From a bacterium D16-56 (GTDB taxonomy: Bacteria > Bacillota > Clostridia > Lachnospirales > Lachnospiraceae): a stretch of 64,000 nt of DNA. Below, one piece after another: positions 9,141-16,524 of the stretch. The position numbers and the translations under genes are program-made. The DNA lies in the NCBI GenBank assembly GCA_003611875.1, contig RAYY01000001.1, positions 186,001-250,000 on the forward strand. The letters are read 5' to 3'. Numbering within the stretch: the first letter of the stretch is position 1; every line of letters starts with the position of its first letter. The notes beneath the pieces were generated by a model, which was given only the letters and a program-made list of their open reading frames with translations, did not search any database and was not told the DNA's origin.

Positions 9141-10741
9141 TACTCCTGCTCCGTGATGCCAAGCTCCTGATCTACTGCCTTCCGCACAGCAGTTACCTTT
9201 AGACCATAAACCACCTGAACATTTTTCCCCTTCTTAATAACAGCCGCAGCCCCTGTCTGGTTCTTCAGCACGTTTTCGTCCACCAGATCCGTATTTTCCA
9301 ATTCCGTGCGCAGACGGGTATAGCAGTTCGTCACCTTCAAAATATTCTCTTTTCCCCCAAGCGCCTGAACAATCATAGCTGCATCCACCTTCTCGTCTGA
9401 TGTTCCCGAACCGGAGGAAGCATTGCCGGCTGCCGCCCTTTCTTTGTACTCCGCCTTTGAGTGAAGCTTCATCTCCATACCTTCGCTTTCTCGCCCAAGG
9501 GTCTTAAGATTAAATTTCACAATAAGGAAACGGAAAATCACATAGTACAATGCAAAATACACAAGTCCCACCAAAATAAACAAGGGCCATTTTGTCTTAG
9601 CAAATCCAAGAGGTACATTGTACAGCAAAAAGTCAATAAAACCATTGGGTCCAATGGCACGACACCCAAGTAGGTTCAACGCCACAAAACTGGAACCGGC
9701 CAATACCGCATGAACCACAAACAGAACAGGCGCTACAAAAAGAAAGCTGAACTCAATCGGTTCTGTCACCCCTGCCACAAAAGAAGTTACCGCCGCTGTC
9801 ACCAGCACAGCTTTTATTTTTTCCTGATTTTCCTTCCTGGCTGTGTGATACATGGCAAGGCAGGCTCCCAAAAGCCCGAACATTTTAGAAATACCTCTGG
9901 CATCCCAGATTACAGAAGGGCTTAACAAACGTACCGTCTCATCGGCAATTTCTGCATAGTAAATATTGCGGGCTCCTTCTAAAATCTGTCCCCCTACGGA
10001 AGCAGTCCCGCCAAGGGATGTGTAAAGGAACGGCGTATAAACCAAATGATGTAGACCAGTGGGAATCAGAAGCCGCTCCAAGGTCCCATATGTAAAAAGA
10101 CCAAAGTTTCCAGACCGCTGAATAAAGGATCCCAGGGCATTGATCCCTGACTGGACAAAAGGCCACACAAAGGTCAGAACCACGGCCATCAACACCATCA
10201 CAGGTATGAGAACGATAAATACAAATCGAGTGCCTCCATAAATCTGAAACGCATTTTTAAATTCTGTTTCGCAAAATCGGTTATGTACCAGCGCCACCAC
10301 CACGCCCAGCATCAGTCCCAGAAATACTCCCATATCCAAAATCTGAACGCCCAGCACCATGGCCTGCCCTGTTCCGCTCAAGCTTCCCTCCACCAATATT
10401 CCCCGGATGCCCATGAATCGGTTCATGGCATTAATAAAGACCAAAAAAGCCAGAAGTGAAATAAATCCTGCTTCGGATTTCTTTTTATCTGCCAAACCTA
10501 CCGCCAGTCCCACACAAAAGATAATTCCCAGATTAGTAAGAATCGCTGTCAGGGAACCAGACAGAAGACTTCCGAAGCCTGCTGTAAACGGATTATCAAG
10601 AAATGGCAGCACTGCCTGAAGCCTGGTATTGGTAAAAAGATTTCCTACTGCAATCAAAATGCCTGCAATAGGCAAAATCAGCACAGGGATAAACATTGCC
10701 TTTGAAAATCTCTGCATTGCATCCATAAGTTTGTCTTTCAT
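9140..10741 (-). CDS. glvC: PTS alpha-glucoside (maltose-type) EIICB permease
   Basis: 533 aa. The EIIC domain (residues ~1-415) has about ten membrane segments, starting MQRFSKAMFIPVLILPIAG, with the glucose-family marker GVTEPIEFSFLF. A linker (~425-445) leads to an EIIB domain (~447-533) carrying the phospho-cysteine motif TNCYTRLR. No EIIA domain is fused, so it must borrow a general EIIA. It imports and phosphorylates an alpha-glucoside, consistent with the GH4 enzyme behind it. AAGGAG precedes the ATG. A moderate promoter lies at 10797-10825. The C-terminal stop opens straight into the 18-bp minisatellite. Confidence 0.92.
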   Translation of the reverse strand: MKDKLMDAMQRFSKAMFIPVLILPIAGILIAVGNLFTNTRLQAVLPFLDNPFTAGFGSLLSGSLTAILTNLGIIFCVGLAVGLADKKKSEAGFISLLAFLVFINAMNRFMGIRGILVEGSLSGTGQAMVLGVQILDMGVFLGLMLGVVVALVHNRFCETEFKNAFQIYGGTRFVFIVLIPVMVLMAVVLTFVWPFVQSGINALGSFIQRSGNFGLFTYGTLERLLIPTGLHHLVYTPFLYTSLGGTASVGGQILEGARNIYYAEIADETVRLLSPSVIWDARGISKMFGLLGACLAMYHTARKENQEKIKAVLVTAAVTSFVAGVTEPIEFSFLFVAPVLFVVHAVLAGSSFVALNLLGCRAIGPNGFIDFLLYNVPLGFAKTKWPLFILVGLVYFALYYVIFRFLIVKFNLKTLGRESEGMEMKLHSKAEYKERAAAGNASSGSGTSDEKVDAAMIVQALGGKENILKVTNCYTRLRTELENTDLVDENVLKNQTGAAAVIKKGKNVQVVYGLKVTAVRKAVDQELGITEQE

Positions 10742-10796
10742 AGATTACTCCTTTATGCTTATTCTTATTGTGATTTTCGGCCGAATGGATATATTT

Positions 10797-10825
10797 ACTA
10801 TGCCATAGAATGATTTGATTGTAAA
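10797..10825 (-). promoter_or_regulatory. Probable promoter of glvC-glvA
   Basis: Minus strand: TTTACA (10820-10825), 17-nt spacer, CATAGT (10797-10802). The -10 is weak (4/6), as expected for an activator-dependent or tightly controlled sugar operon. Confidence 0.5.
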
Positions 10826-10844
10826 TGAGTTGACGACGCAAAGA

Positions 10845-10872
10845 AACGGGTTACTCTGTTTAGTAACCCGTT
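10845..10872 (-). terminator. Terminator of the rpiR-type regulator gene
   Basis: The perfect 11-bp arms AACGGGTTACT (10845-10855) and AGTAACCCGTT (10862-10872) enclose a 6-nt loop. On the minus strand TTCTTT follows. The stem overlaps the regulator stop codon, separating regulator and glvC transcripts. Confidence 0.75.
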
Positions 10873-11638
10873 ATTCGTCCGACCTGCTTTTGCACAGTCT
10901 CAAGTATTCATATGCAAGAAGCTCCACCAGCATCATTGCCTGAGGAAAAAAGGTATTGGGAGATGTGTTCAAATCGTCCAATTTGCATAAATCTTCAATG
11001 CGGAACCAGATATCTGCAAACTGGCTGACACTGTTTTCTTTTTCACAGGTAATCGCTGCAGTCGTAATACCGTTCTCTCTGGCTGTTTTTATCTTATCTC
11101 GGACAAGAACCGTTTCTCCGGACTTTGAGATACAGAAAAAGATTCCCATATACTCCAAATTATTTTCAAACATGCCTATCGAATCTTCACCGCTGGCAAA
11201 GATACACCTTTGTCCCATATTCACCAGCTTACGAGCCATGTAAGTGCCAATGGTAGCGGAAAAGCCTGTGGCATAAATGAAGATCAAGCCTCCCTTGCGG
11301 CATACCATATGCTCTGCAAATACCTTTAGCTGAGAGTATGTATCATAGGTAAGGATAGAAGATCGGCAAAACCTTTCCAAAAAACTTTGTTCTTCATAAA
11401 ATGCATATTGTGGTTCTTCTGCCATGGCGCGAAGATTATAGCACATATCTACAAAACCCGAATAACCCAGCTTTTTAGCAAGACGCATAATGGTTGAGGT
11501 GGATGTGTAATTATTACGGGCAATGGATCGGACTCCCTGAGACAATACGGTATCCATATTCTCCATCAGATAATCCAGAACCATTTGCTCACTTTCCGTC
11601 AAATTCTTTCCCTGTGTTAATTTTGTCAGGTTCATCAT
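10871..11638 (-). CDS. RpiR/MurR-family transcriptional regulator of the alpha-glucoside locus
   Basis: 255 aa. The N-terminal HTH_6 domain (about 1-77) includes SEQMVLDYLMENMDTVL and STIMRLAKKLGYSGF. The C-terminal SIS sugar-phosphate-binding domain (~100-240) includes IYATGFSATIG and CISKSGETVLVRD. By analogy with GlvR-type regulators it would sense a sugar phosphate and control glvC-glvA. Two ATGs are adjacent. AGGGGG is best spaced for the second (11635). Its start overlaps the end of the upstream GntR gene by about 50 nt, implying translational coupling. A hairpin terminator sits at its stop. Confidence 0.9.
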   Translation of the reverse strand: MMNLTKLTQGKNLTESEQMVLDYLMENMDTVLSQGVRSIARNNYTSTSTIMRLAKKLGYSGFVDMCYNLRAMAEEPQYAFYEEQSFLERFCRSSILTYDTYSQLKVFAEHMVCRKGGLIFIYATGFSATIGTYMARKLVNMGQRCIFASGEDSIGMFENNLEYMGIFFCISKSGETVLVRDKIKTARENGITTAAITCEKENSVSQFADIWFRIEDLCKLDDLNTSPNTFFPQAMMLVELLAYEYLRLCKSRSDE

Positions 11639-12398
11639 GTCCCCCTTTCAGGCCATAAACTTCCCCATCTCTGTCATTCCCTTTCATTTTCCCGATGATT
11701 TCCTCCAGCAATGCCCGATTATATTCAATATGCTGTGCCATGGCCTTTTCTGCCCGGCTGCCGTCCTGCTTCTCAATAGCATCCACAATCTCCCGGTGTC
11801 CTGTGATCGTCTCTGTTCTCAGCCGGCTTTTGGTTAAAGATACAAACAGCGTAACCGCGTAAGTGATAATGGGTATCAATTTTGGCACAACCAAATTTTG
11901 AGTACATTTTGCAACAGCCACATGAAACAGCACATCATTTTCAGAATGATCCCGTTTCTTTAAAATATCCTGCTCCACCACCAGACAGCTTTCCCGCAGC
12001 CTCTCTCGATCCTCCGCCGTGGCATGCTCTGCTGCCATACGGGCAATCCAGGGTTCTAGCTGACCGCGAATCTCCGCTAAATCCAAAGCTAACCGAAAGG
12101 GATCCGGATAATAAGCAAAACCCAATGGATCTGGGATCTGTCCCGGATTGGACGTAATATAGGTTCCCTTCCCCCGCCGGATCTCCAGCACGTTCCGGGC
12201 CACCAGCAGCTTGACACCTTCACGAATCGTCCCCCTGCCCACATGAAGCAGCTCTGCCAGCTCAAATTCACTGGGAAGCCGATCCTCACTGGTCAGATGT
12301 TTATCCACAATCAGCCTGGATATCTGCTCTGCTGTCCGCTCCGGCAGAGAGGATTCCTTTGTGATGATATTTTCAAAAAAGCTTTCCTTCACGGCCAT
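11589..12398 (-). CDS. GntR-family transcriptional regulator, FadR subfamily
   Basis: About 269 aa from ATG 12398 (MAVKESFF). A GTG at 12392 is better spaced from AAGGAG and may be the real start. The N-terminal winged helix (residues ~20-85) includes LPSEFELAELLHVGRGTIREG and RRGKGTYIT. The C-terminal all-helical FCD domain (~100-245) includes LDLAEIRGQLEPWIARMAA and NDVLFHVAVAKCTQN, with the His/Asp residues that bind a metal and a carboxylate ligand. Such regulators usually sense sugar acids or organic acids. That fits the divergently transcribed dehydratase better than the alpha-glucoside genes. Its own promoter is at 12427-12455. Confidence 0.9.
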   Translation of the reverse strand: MAVKESFFENIITKESSLPERTAEQISRLIVDKHLTSEDRLPSEFELAELLHVGRGTIREGVKLLVARNVLEIRRGKGTYITSNPGQIPDPLGFAYYPDPFRLALDLAEIRGQLEPWIARMAAEHATAEDRERLRESCLVVEQDILKKRDHSENDVLFHVAVAKCTQNLVVPKLIPIITYAVTLFVSLTKSRLRTETITGHREIVDAIEKQDGSRAEKAMAQHIEYNRALLEEIIGKMKGNDRDGEVYGLKGGHDEPDKINTGKEFDGK

Positions 12399-12426
12399 TC
12401 TCCTTCTGTGCCAGACTTTTAACAGT

Positions 12427-12455
12427 ATTATAGCGGGATTTTCCCCAAATTGCAA
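12427..12455 (-). promoter_or_regulatory. Sigma-A promoter of the GntR-type regulator
   Basis: Minus strand: TTGCAA (12450-12455), 17-nt spacer, TATAAT (12427-12432). The spacer contains the small inverted repeat GGGA-AAA-TCCC. The start point would be about 30 nt before the coding region. Confidence 0.75.
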
Positions 12456-12598
12456 GCAAATGGGGATGTGTCGGAACAGGCCATGCGCAGACCTGCCAGA
12501 ACAGGAACCAAAGCATCAAATATTTTCTTATTCCGTCAATGAAATAATTTCTGACATTATGCACAGAAAGATATCATTGAATTTATGCAAAATCCTCA

Positions 12599-12627
12599 TT
12601 GAGACATATGACGTCATATGATATGAT
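12599..12627 (+). promoter_or_regulatory. Dehydratase promoter with a 16-bp palindromic operator filling the spacer
   Basis: TTGAGA (12599-12604), 17-nt spacer, TATGAT (12622-12627). The spacer is occupied by the perfect palindrome CATATGACGTCATATG (12605-12620). A protein bound there would block RNA polymerase directly. The adjacent GntR/FadR-type regulator is the obvious candidate. Confidence 0.75.
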
Positions 12628-12759
12628 GTATCTGTTCGGTCAATCTTTGCTTTGTAAATATACGTGTACCGCAAGGTCTGAATCGGATCTGTTTATTTTC
12701 TCATCACAAAAAGTTCTCATCACAAAAAGAGAATATTTTGAATTTAGAGGAAAGGAAGG

Positions 12760-14529
12760 ATGTTTAGAATGTTAACCAGTCAGAAAATGCGCCGCCTTGC
12801 CCCGGAGCTGGATCCCCTTCGCCTGGGAACCGGTTGGAAGCCAGAGGATTTAGAAAAACCGCAGATTTTTATTGAAAGCACCTTTGGCGACAGCCATCCC
12901 GGTTCAGGCCACTTAGATAAACTGGTGGAGGCTGTTCGTGAAGGGATATCAGAAGCAGGAGGATACGGCGCACGGTATTTCTGCACCGATATGTGTGACG
13001 GAGAAAGCCAGGGAACAGATGGCATCAACTTCTCTCTTGCCAGCCGGGAAATGATTGCCAATATGATTGAAATCCAGGCCAATGCTACTCCCTTTGATGC
13101 CGGCGTCTTTATGGCAAGTTGTGACAAGGGAATGCCCGGCAATCTCATGGGCCTGGCCCGGGTGAATATTCCTTCGGTGGTTGTCACCGGTGGAACCATG
13201 GCTGCCGGCCCTGACCTTTTGACTTTAGAGCAGCTTGGAATGTACTCTGCCAAATTTGAACGGGGAGAGATTGATGAGGAAAAGCTTAATTGGGCGAAAT
13301 GCCATGCCTGTCCTAGCTGCGGAGCCTGCTCCTTTATCGGCACTGCTTCCACCATGCAGATCATGGCGGAAGCCTTAGGATTGGCCCTTCCTGGCAGCGC
13401 CCTGCTTCCCGCCACTAGCCCGGATTTAATCCAATATGCTAAAAGTGCCGGAAAGCTGGCAGTAAAGCTTGCTTTCATGGATAACATGAGGCCCAGTGAC
13501 ATTGTAAGTATGGAAAGCTTTGAGAATGCTATTATGGTCCATGCGGCTATCTCCGGCTCCACCAACTGTCTGCTGCATATTCCTGCTATTGCCCATGAGT
13601 TCGGCATTGAAATTACCGGTGATACCTTTGATCGGCTTCATAAAGGAGCTCACTATCTGCTGGATATTCGTCCTGCCGGACGCTGGCCTGCTGAGTTCTT
13701 CTACTATGCCGGCGGTGTCCCCGCAATCATGGAGGAAATCAAGAGTGTTCTTCACTTAGATGCCATGACTGTCACAGGCAAAACCTTAGGAGAAAACCTG
13801 CAAAAGCTGAGGGAAAACGGCTTTTATCACCGCTGTCAGCAATGGCTTGATGAGGCAAACAAAAAGTATGGTCTGAGCCTTACCCGATCAGATATTATAC
13901 GGCCCTATGACCAGGCCATTGGCACGGATGGCTCCATTGCAGTTCTCAAGGGCAATCTGGCTCCTGAGGGTGCTGTCATCAAACATACTGCCTGTCCCAA
14001 AGAAATGTTTTCCGCCATTCTAAATGCACACCCCTTTGACAGTGAAGAGGAATGTATTGATGCGGTCCTCCATCACAAGGTTCAGCCGGGTGATGCTGTA
14101 TTTATCCGCTATGAGGGTCCCAAAGGCTCGGGTATGCCTGAAATGTTCTATACCTCTGAGGCCATTTCTTCTGATAAGGAATTGGGAAAAAGCATTGCCC
14201 TTATTACAGACGGACGTTTTTCCGGCGCCTCTACCGGACCAGTTATCGGACACTGCAGCCCAGAGGCCCAAGCCGGCGGCCCCATTGCTCTGGTGGAGAA
14301 AGGGGACCTGATCCAGTTGGATGTGAAGAAACGAATTTTAGCTATTGTAGGGATCCGGGGAGAGAGGAAAACACCAGAGGAAATAGAGGCGATTCTGGCT
14401 GAGCGCAAAAAGCATTGGCAGCCAAAGCCTGTGAAATATAACCGGGGCGTGCTTCGCCTGTTCTCTGATCTGGCAGCTTCGCCAATGAAGGGGGCTTATT
14501 TAGAGTATAAAGATGAGGAAAAGTCTTAG
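12760..14529 (+). CDS. IlvD/Edd-family dehydratase (dihydroxyacid or sugar-acid dehydratase)
   Basis: 589 aa. Iron-sulfur and substrate signatures of the family are clear: DGESQGTDGINFSLASREM, SCDKGMPGNLMGL with a cluster Cys, KCHACPSCGACSFIGTASTMQ, the substrate-loop region ISGSTNCLLHIPAIAHE, GTDGSIAVLKGNLAP and TDGRFSGASTGPVIGH. It would remove water from a 2,3-dihydroxy acid or aldonic acid in the cytoplasm. It is a single gene, divergent from a FadR-type regulator and with no other ilv genes nearby, which favours a sugar-acid dehydratase over valine/isoleucine synthesis. ATG 12760 is used. The in-frame ATG at 12769 is better spaced from GGAAGG. Confidence 0.85.
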   Translation: MFRMLTSQKMRRLAPELDPLRLGTGWKPEDLEKPQIFIESTFGDSHPGSGHLDKLVEAVREGISEAGGYGARYFCTDMCDGESQGTDGINFSLASREMIANMIEIQANATPFDAGVFMASCDKGMPGNLMGLARVNIPSVVVTGGTMAAGPDLLTLEQLGMYSAKFERGEIDEEKLNWAKCHACPSCGACSFIGTASTMQIMAEALGLALPGSALLPATSPDLIQYAKSAGKLAVKLAFMDNMRPSDIVSMESFENAIMVHAAISGSTNCLLHIPAIAHEFGIEITGDTFDRLHKGAHYLLDIRPAGRWPAEFFYYAGGVPAIMEEIKSVLHLDAMTVTGKTLGENLQKLRENGFYHRCQQWLDEANKKYGLSLTRSDIIRPYDQAIGTDGSIAVLKGNLAPEGAVIKHTACPKEMFSAILNAHPFDSEEECIDAVLHHKVQPGDAVFIRYEGPKGSGMPEMFYTSEAISSDKELGKSIALITDGRFSGASTGPVIGHCSPEAQAGGPIALVEKGDLIQLDVKKRILAIVGIRGERKTPEEIEAILAERKKHWQPKPVKYNRGVLRLFSDLAASPMKGAYLEYKDEEKS

Positions 14530-14793
14530 GCGTACTAACAGCCATCCTTTCCATTGTTCTTCATTCAGCGTTCTTTGTTTTTAGGCACGTATTGACAATT
14601 TCTTGCGCAAAATGTCAAAACTTTGGTTCTGGCTTGTCCAGTTTAAAATCATATGCAAGGTTCGGCTTCCGGTCTCGAGTCAGCTTTTGTCTGCGAAGCG
14701 ACGGCGTAGTGGAGCCTGCGAATAGCTTCGCAGACGTGCAGATGATACGGACAGCGAATGCTTTTTACTCGAGAATAAATGCAATGATGTACT
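14530..14793. other. Intergenic region after the dehydratase
   Basis: No gene. It contains dispersed repeat copy B (14583-14645). An inverted repeat TCTGCGAAGC / GCTTCGCAGA (about 14691-14736) could terminate the dehydratase transcript, though no U-tract follows. Confidence 0.5.
14583..14645 (+). repeat. Dispersed intergenic repeat, copy B
   Basis: It reads TTCTTGCGCAAAATGTCAAA, then CTTTGGTTCTGGCTTGTCCA. It is the same family as copies A, C and D and lies 54 nt after the dehydratase stop. Confidence 0.65.
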
Positions 14794-14955
14794 AGTATAA
14801 CCCGTTTTAAATAACCTTTCGTTTCGCCAATCTACTTTCCCGATAGCACAGAGGAAAAATGCTCAACGCAGCGCCACTACGCCTTTGCTTTTCCCTCTGC
14901 ACTCTCGGAAAAGTATCCTTGCCGAAACAGAAAGGTATTTGAAATGGGTTATGCT
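14794..14955. repeat. 162-bp imperfect palindromic element downstream of gltD
   Basis: The outer ends AGTATAACCC (14794-14803) and GGGTTATGCT (14946-14955) are inverted. Complementarity continues inward for about 65 nt per arm (ATAACCTTTC against GAAAGGTATT, then a Gln/Arg-free AT/CTTTCC block, then GCACAGAGG against CCTCTGCAC), leaving a loop of about 25 nt. It ends 7 nt after the gltD stop. It encodes nothing. It could be a miniature inverted-repeat element or a strong 3'-end hairpin. Confidence 0.7.
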
Positions 14956-14962
14956 ACAATTG

Positions 14963-16450
14963 CTATGCCAGATTTGTATACCCCATCAGCCATGTATCTG
15001 CCTGTTTGGCAGCTTCTCTTCCTTCCCGGATTGCCCATACCACTAATGATTGTCCCCTTCTCATATCTCCGGCCACAAATATATTTTCTATGTTTGTTCC
15101 ATAGCCTCTGCTATCGGTTGTTCTATTGGTTTCTTCGCTTAATTCTACTCCAAAAGCATCGGCTGCGTAGGTCTGGGCGCCCAGGAAGCCTGCGGCGATT
15201 AGTACAAGGTCGGCTGTGATTTCTTTCTCACTTCCCTCCACCGGTATCATTGCCATGCGTCCGGTTTCCGGATCCCTCTGTGATGTCAGGCTCACTAAAA
15301 CAGCCTTACATACCTTCCCGTTTTCGTCTTTTACAAACTCCTTTACTGTGGTCTGATACAGCCTGGGATCCTGGCCGAACAGGGCAGCGGCTTCTTCCTG
15401 GCCGTAGTCGGTCTTGAAAGTACGGGGCCACTCAGGCCAGGTGTTGTTTTCGGTGCGGGCAGCTGGCAGCTTAGGCATCATCTCCAGCTGTGTTACAGAA
15501 GCGCAGCCGTGGCGCACGGCAGTGCCTACGCAGTCATTGCCCGTATCGCCGCCGCCGATTACCAGCACGTGTTTATCCCTTGCCGAAATATAGCTGCCGT
15601 CCTCCAGGCCGGAATTGAGCAGACTCTTTGTGGTGGCTTTCAGAAAATCCACGGCAAAATATATTCCTTCCGCATCTCTTCCCGGCACCTGGATGTCTCT
15701 GGGATTGGAGGCGCCGCAGGCTAAAATAATACAGTCAAAATCCCGCTTTAAACGGTTTGCCTTATAATTATGTCCGATGTCTGCACCGGTGATGAAGGAT
15801 ATGCCCTCCTCCTTCATTACCTGGATTTTCCGGTCAATTATGTGCTTTTCCAGCTTCATGTTGGGAATCCCGTACATGAGGAGTCCTCCTACTCGGTCTT
15901 CCCGCTCGAATACAGTCACATTGTGTCCCCGCTTGTTAAGCTGATCGGCGGCAGCCAGGCCGGCAGGCCCGGATCCTACCACGGCAATCCTTTTGTCGGT
16001 GCGCAGCTTCGGCGGCCGGGGACCTGCCTTACCGGTCTCGTATGCTTTCTCGATTATGGCATATTCGTTTTCCTTGATCGTCACCGGATCCCCGTTCAGT
16101 CCGCAGGTACAGGCTGCCTCGCAGGGCGCCGGGCAGACCCGGCTGGTGAACTCCGGGAAGCTGTTGGTCTTTTTCAGGCGATTATATGCCTGAGCCCAAT
16201 TGCCGCTGTACACCAGATCATTCCACTCCGGCACCAGATTGTTCAGAGGGCATCCGGACACCATTCCGTTTAATACCATGCCGGACTGGCAGAAGGGTAC
16301 GCCGCACTCCATACACCTGGCTCCCTGCTCCTTCTGCTGCTCCTCGCTCAAAGGCGTGTGAAACTCTTGAAAATGCCGGATTCTTTTTAAAGGAGCCTCG
16401 GCTCTGCTGTTCTTTCTGTCATATTCTAAAAATCCTGTTGGCTTTCCCAT
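14963..16450 (-). CDS. gltD: Glutamate synthase small (beta) subunit
   Basis: About 495 aa from ATG 16450 (MGKPTGFLEYDRK), chosen because GGAG lies 6 nt before it. The N-terminal cysteine-rich region binding two 4Fe-4S clusters is present (CMECGVPFC, CPLNNLVPEWN, RVCPAPCEAACTCG). It is followed by an FAD-binding motif GSGPAGLAAADQLNKRG and an NADPH-binding motif GGGDTGNDCVGTAVRHG, with GDMRRGQSLVVWAI at the end. It oxidises NAD(P)H and passes electrons to GltB. It lies 74 nt after gltB in the same operon. Confidence 0.96.
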   Translation of the reverse strand: MGKPTGFLEYDRKNSRAEAPLKRIRHFQEFHTPLSEEQQKEQGARCMECGVPFCQSGMVLNGMVSGCPLNNLVPEWNDLVYSGNWAQAYNRLKKTNSFPEFTSRVCPAPCEAACTCGLNGDPVTIKENEYAIIEKAYETGKAGPRPPKLRTDKRIAVVGSGPAGLAAADQLNKRGHNVTVFEREDRVGGLLMYGIPNMKLEKHIIDRKIQVMKEEGISFITGADIGHNYKANRLKRDFDCIILACGASNPRDIQVPGRDAEGIYFAVDFLKATTKSLLNSGLEDGSYISARDKHVLVIGGGDTGNDCVGTAVRHGCASVTQLEMMPKLPAARTENNTWPEWPRTFKTDYGQEEAAALFGQDPRLYQTTVKEFVKDENGKVCKAVLVSLTSQRDPETGRMAMIPVEGSEKEITADLVLIAAGFLGAQTYAADAFGVELSEETNRTTDSRGYGTNIENIFVAGDMRRGQSLVVWAIREGREAAKQADTWLMGYTNLA

Positions 16451-16524
16451 TCTTTTCTCCTTTTTTAATTCCTGGTTCAAACGAATTGCGAAGCTTCGCT
16501 TCACATGGCTTCAGACTCAAGCCC

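Noticed and set aside
12780-13607. A 275-residue open frame antisense to the dehydratase
   Set aside because: It is a by-product of codon bias in a strongly supported gene, and no recognisable product.
14794-14955. Insertion sequence or phage attachment site
   Set aside because: No transposase or integrase gene in or near the element, and the arms are too long for an att site.
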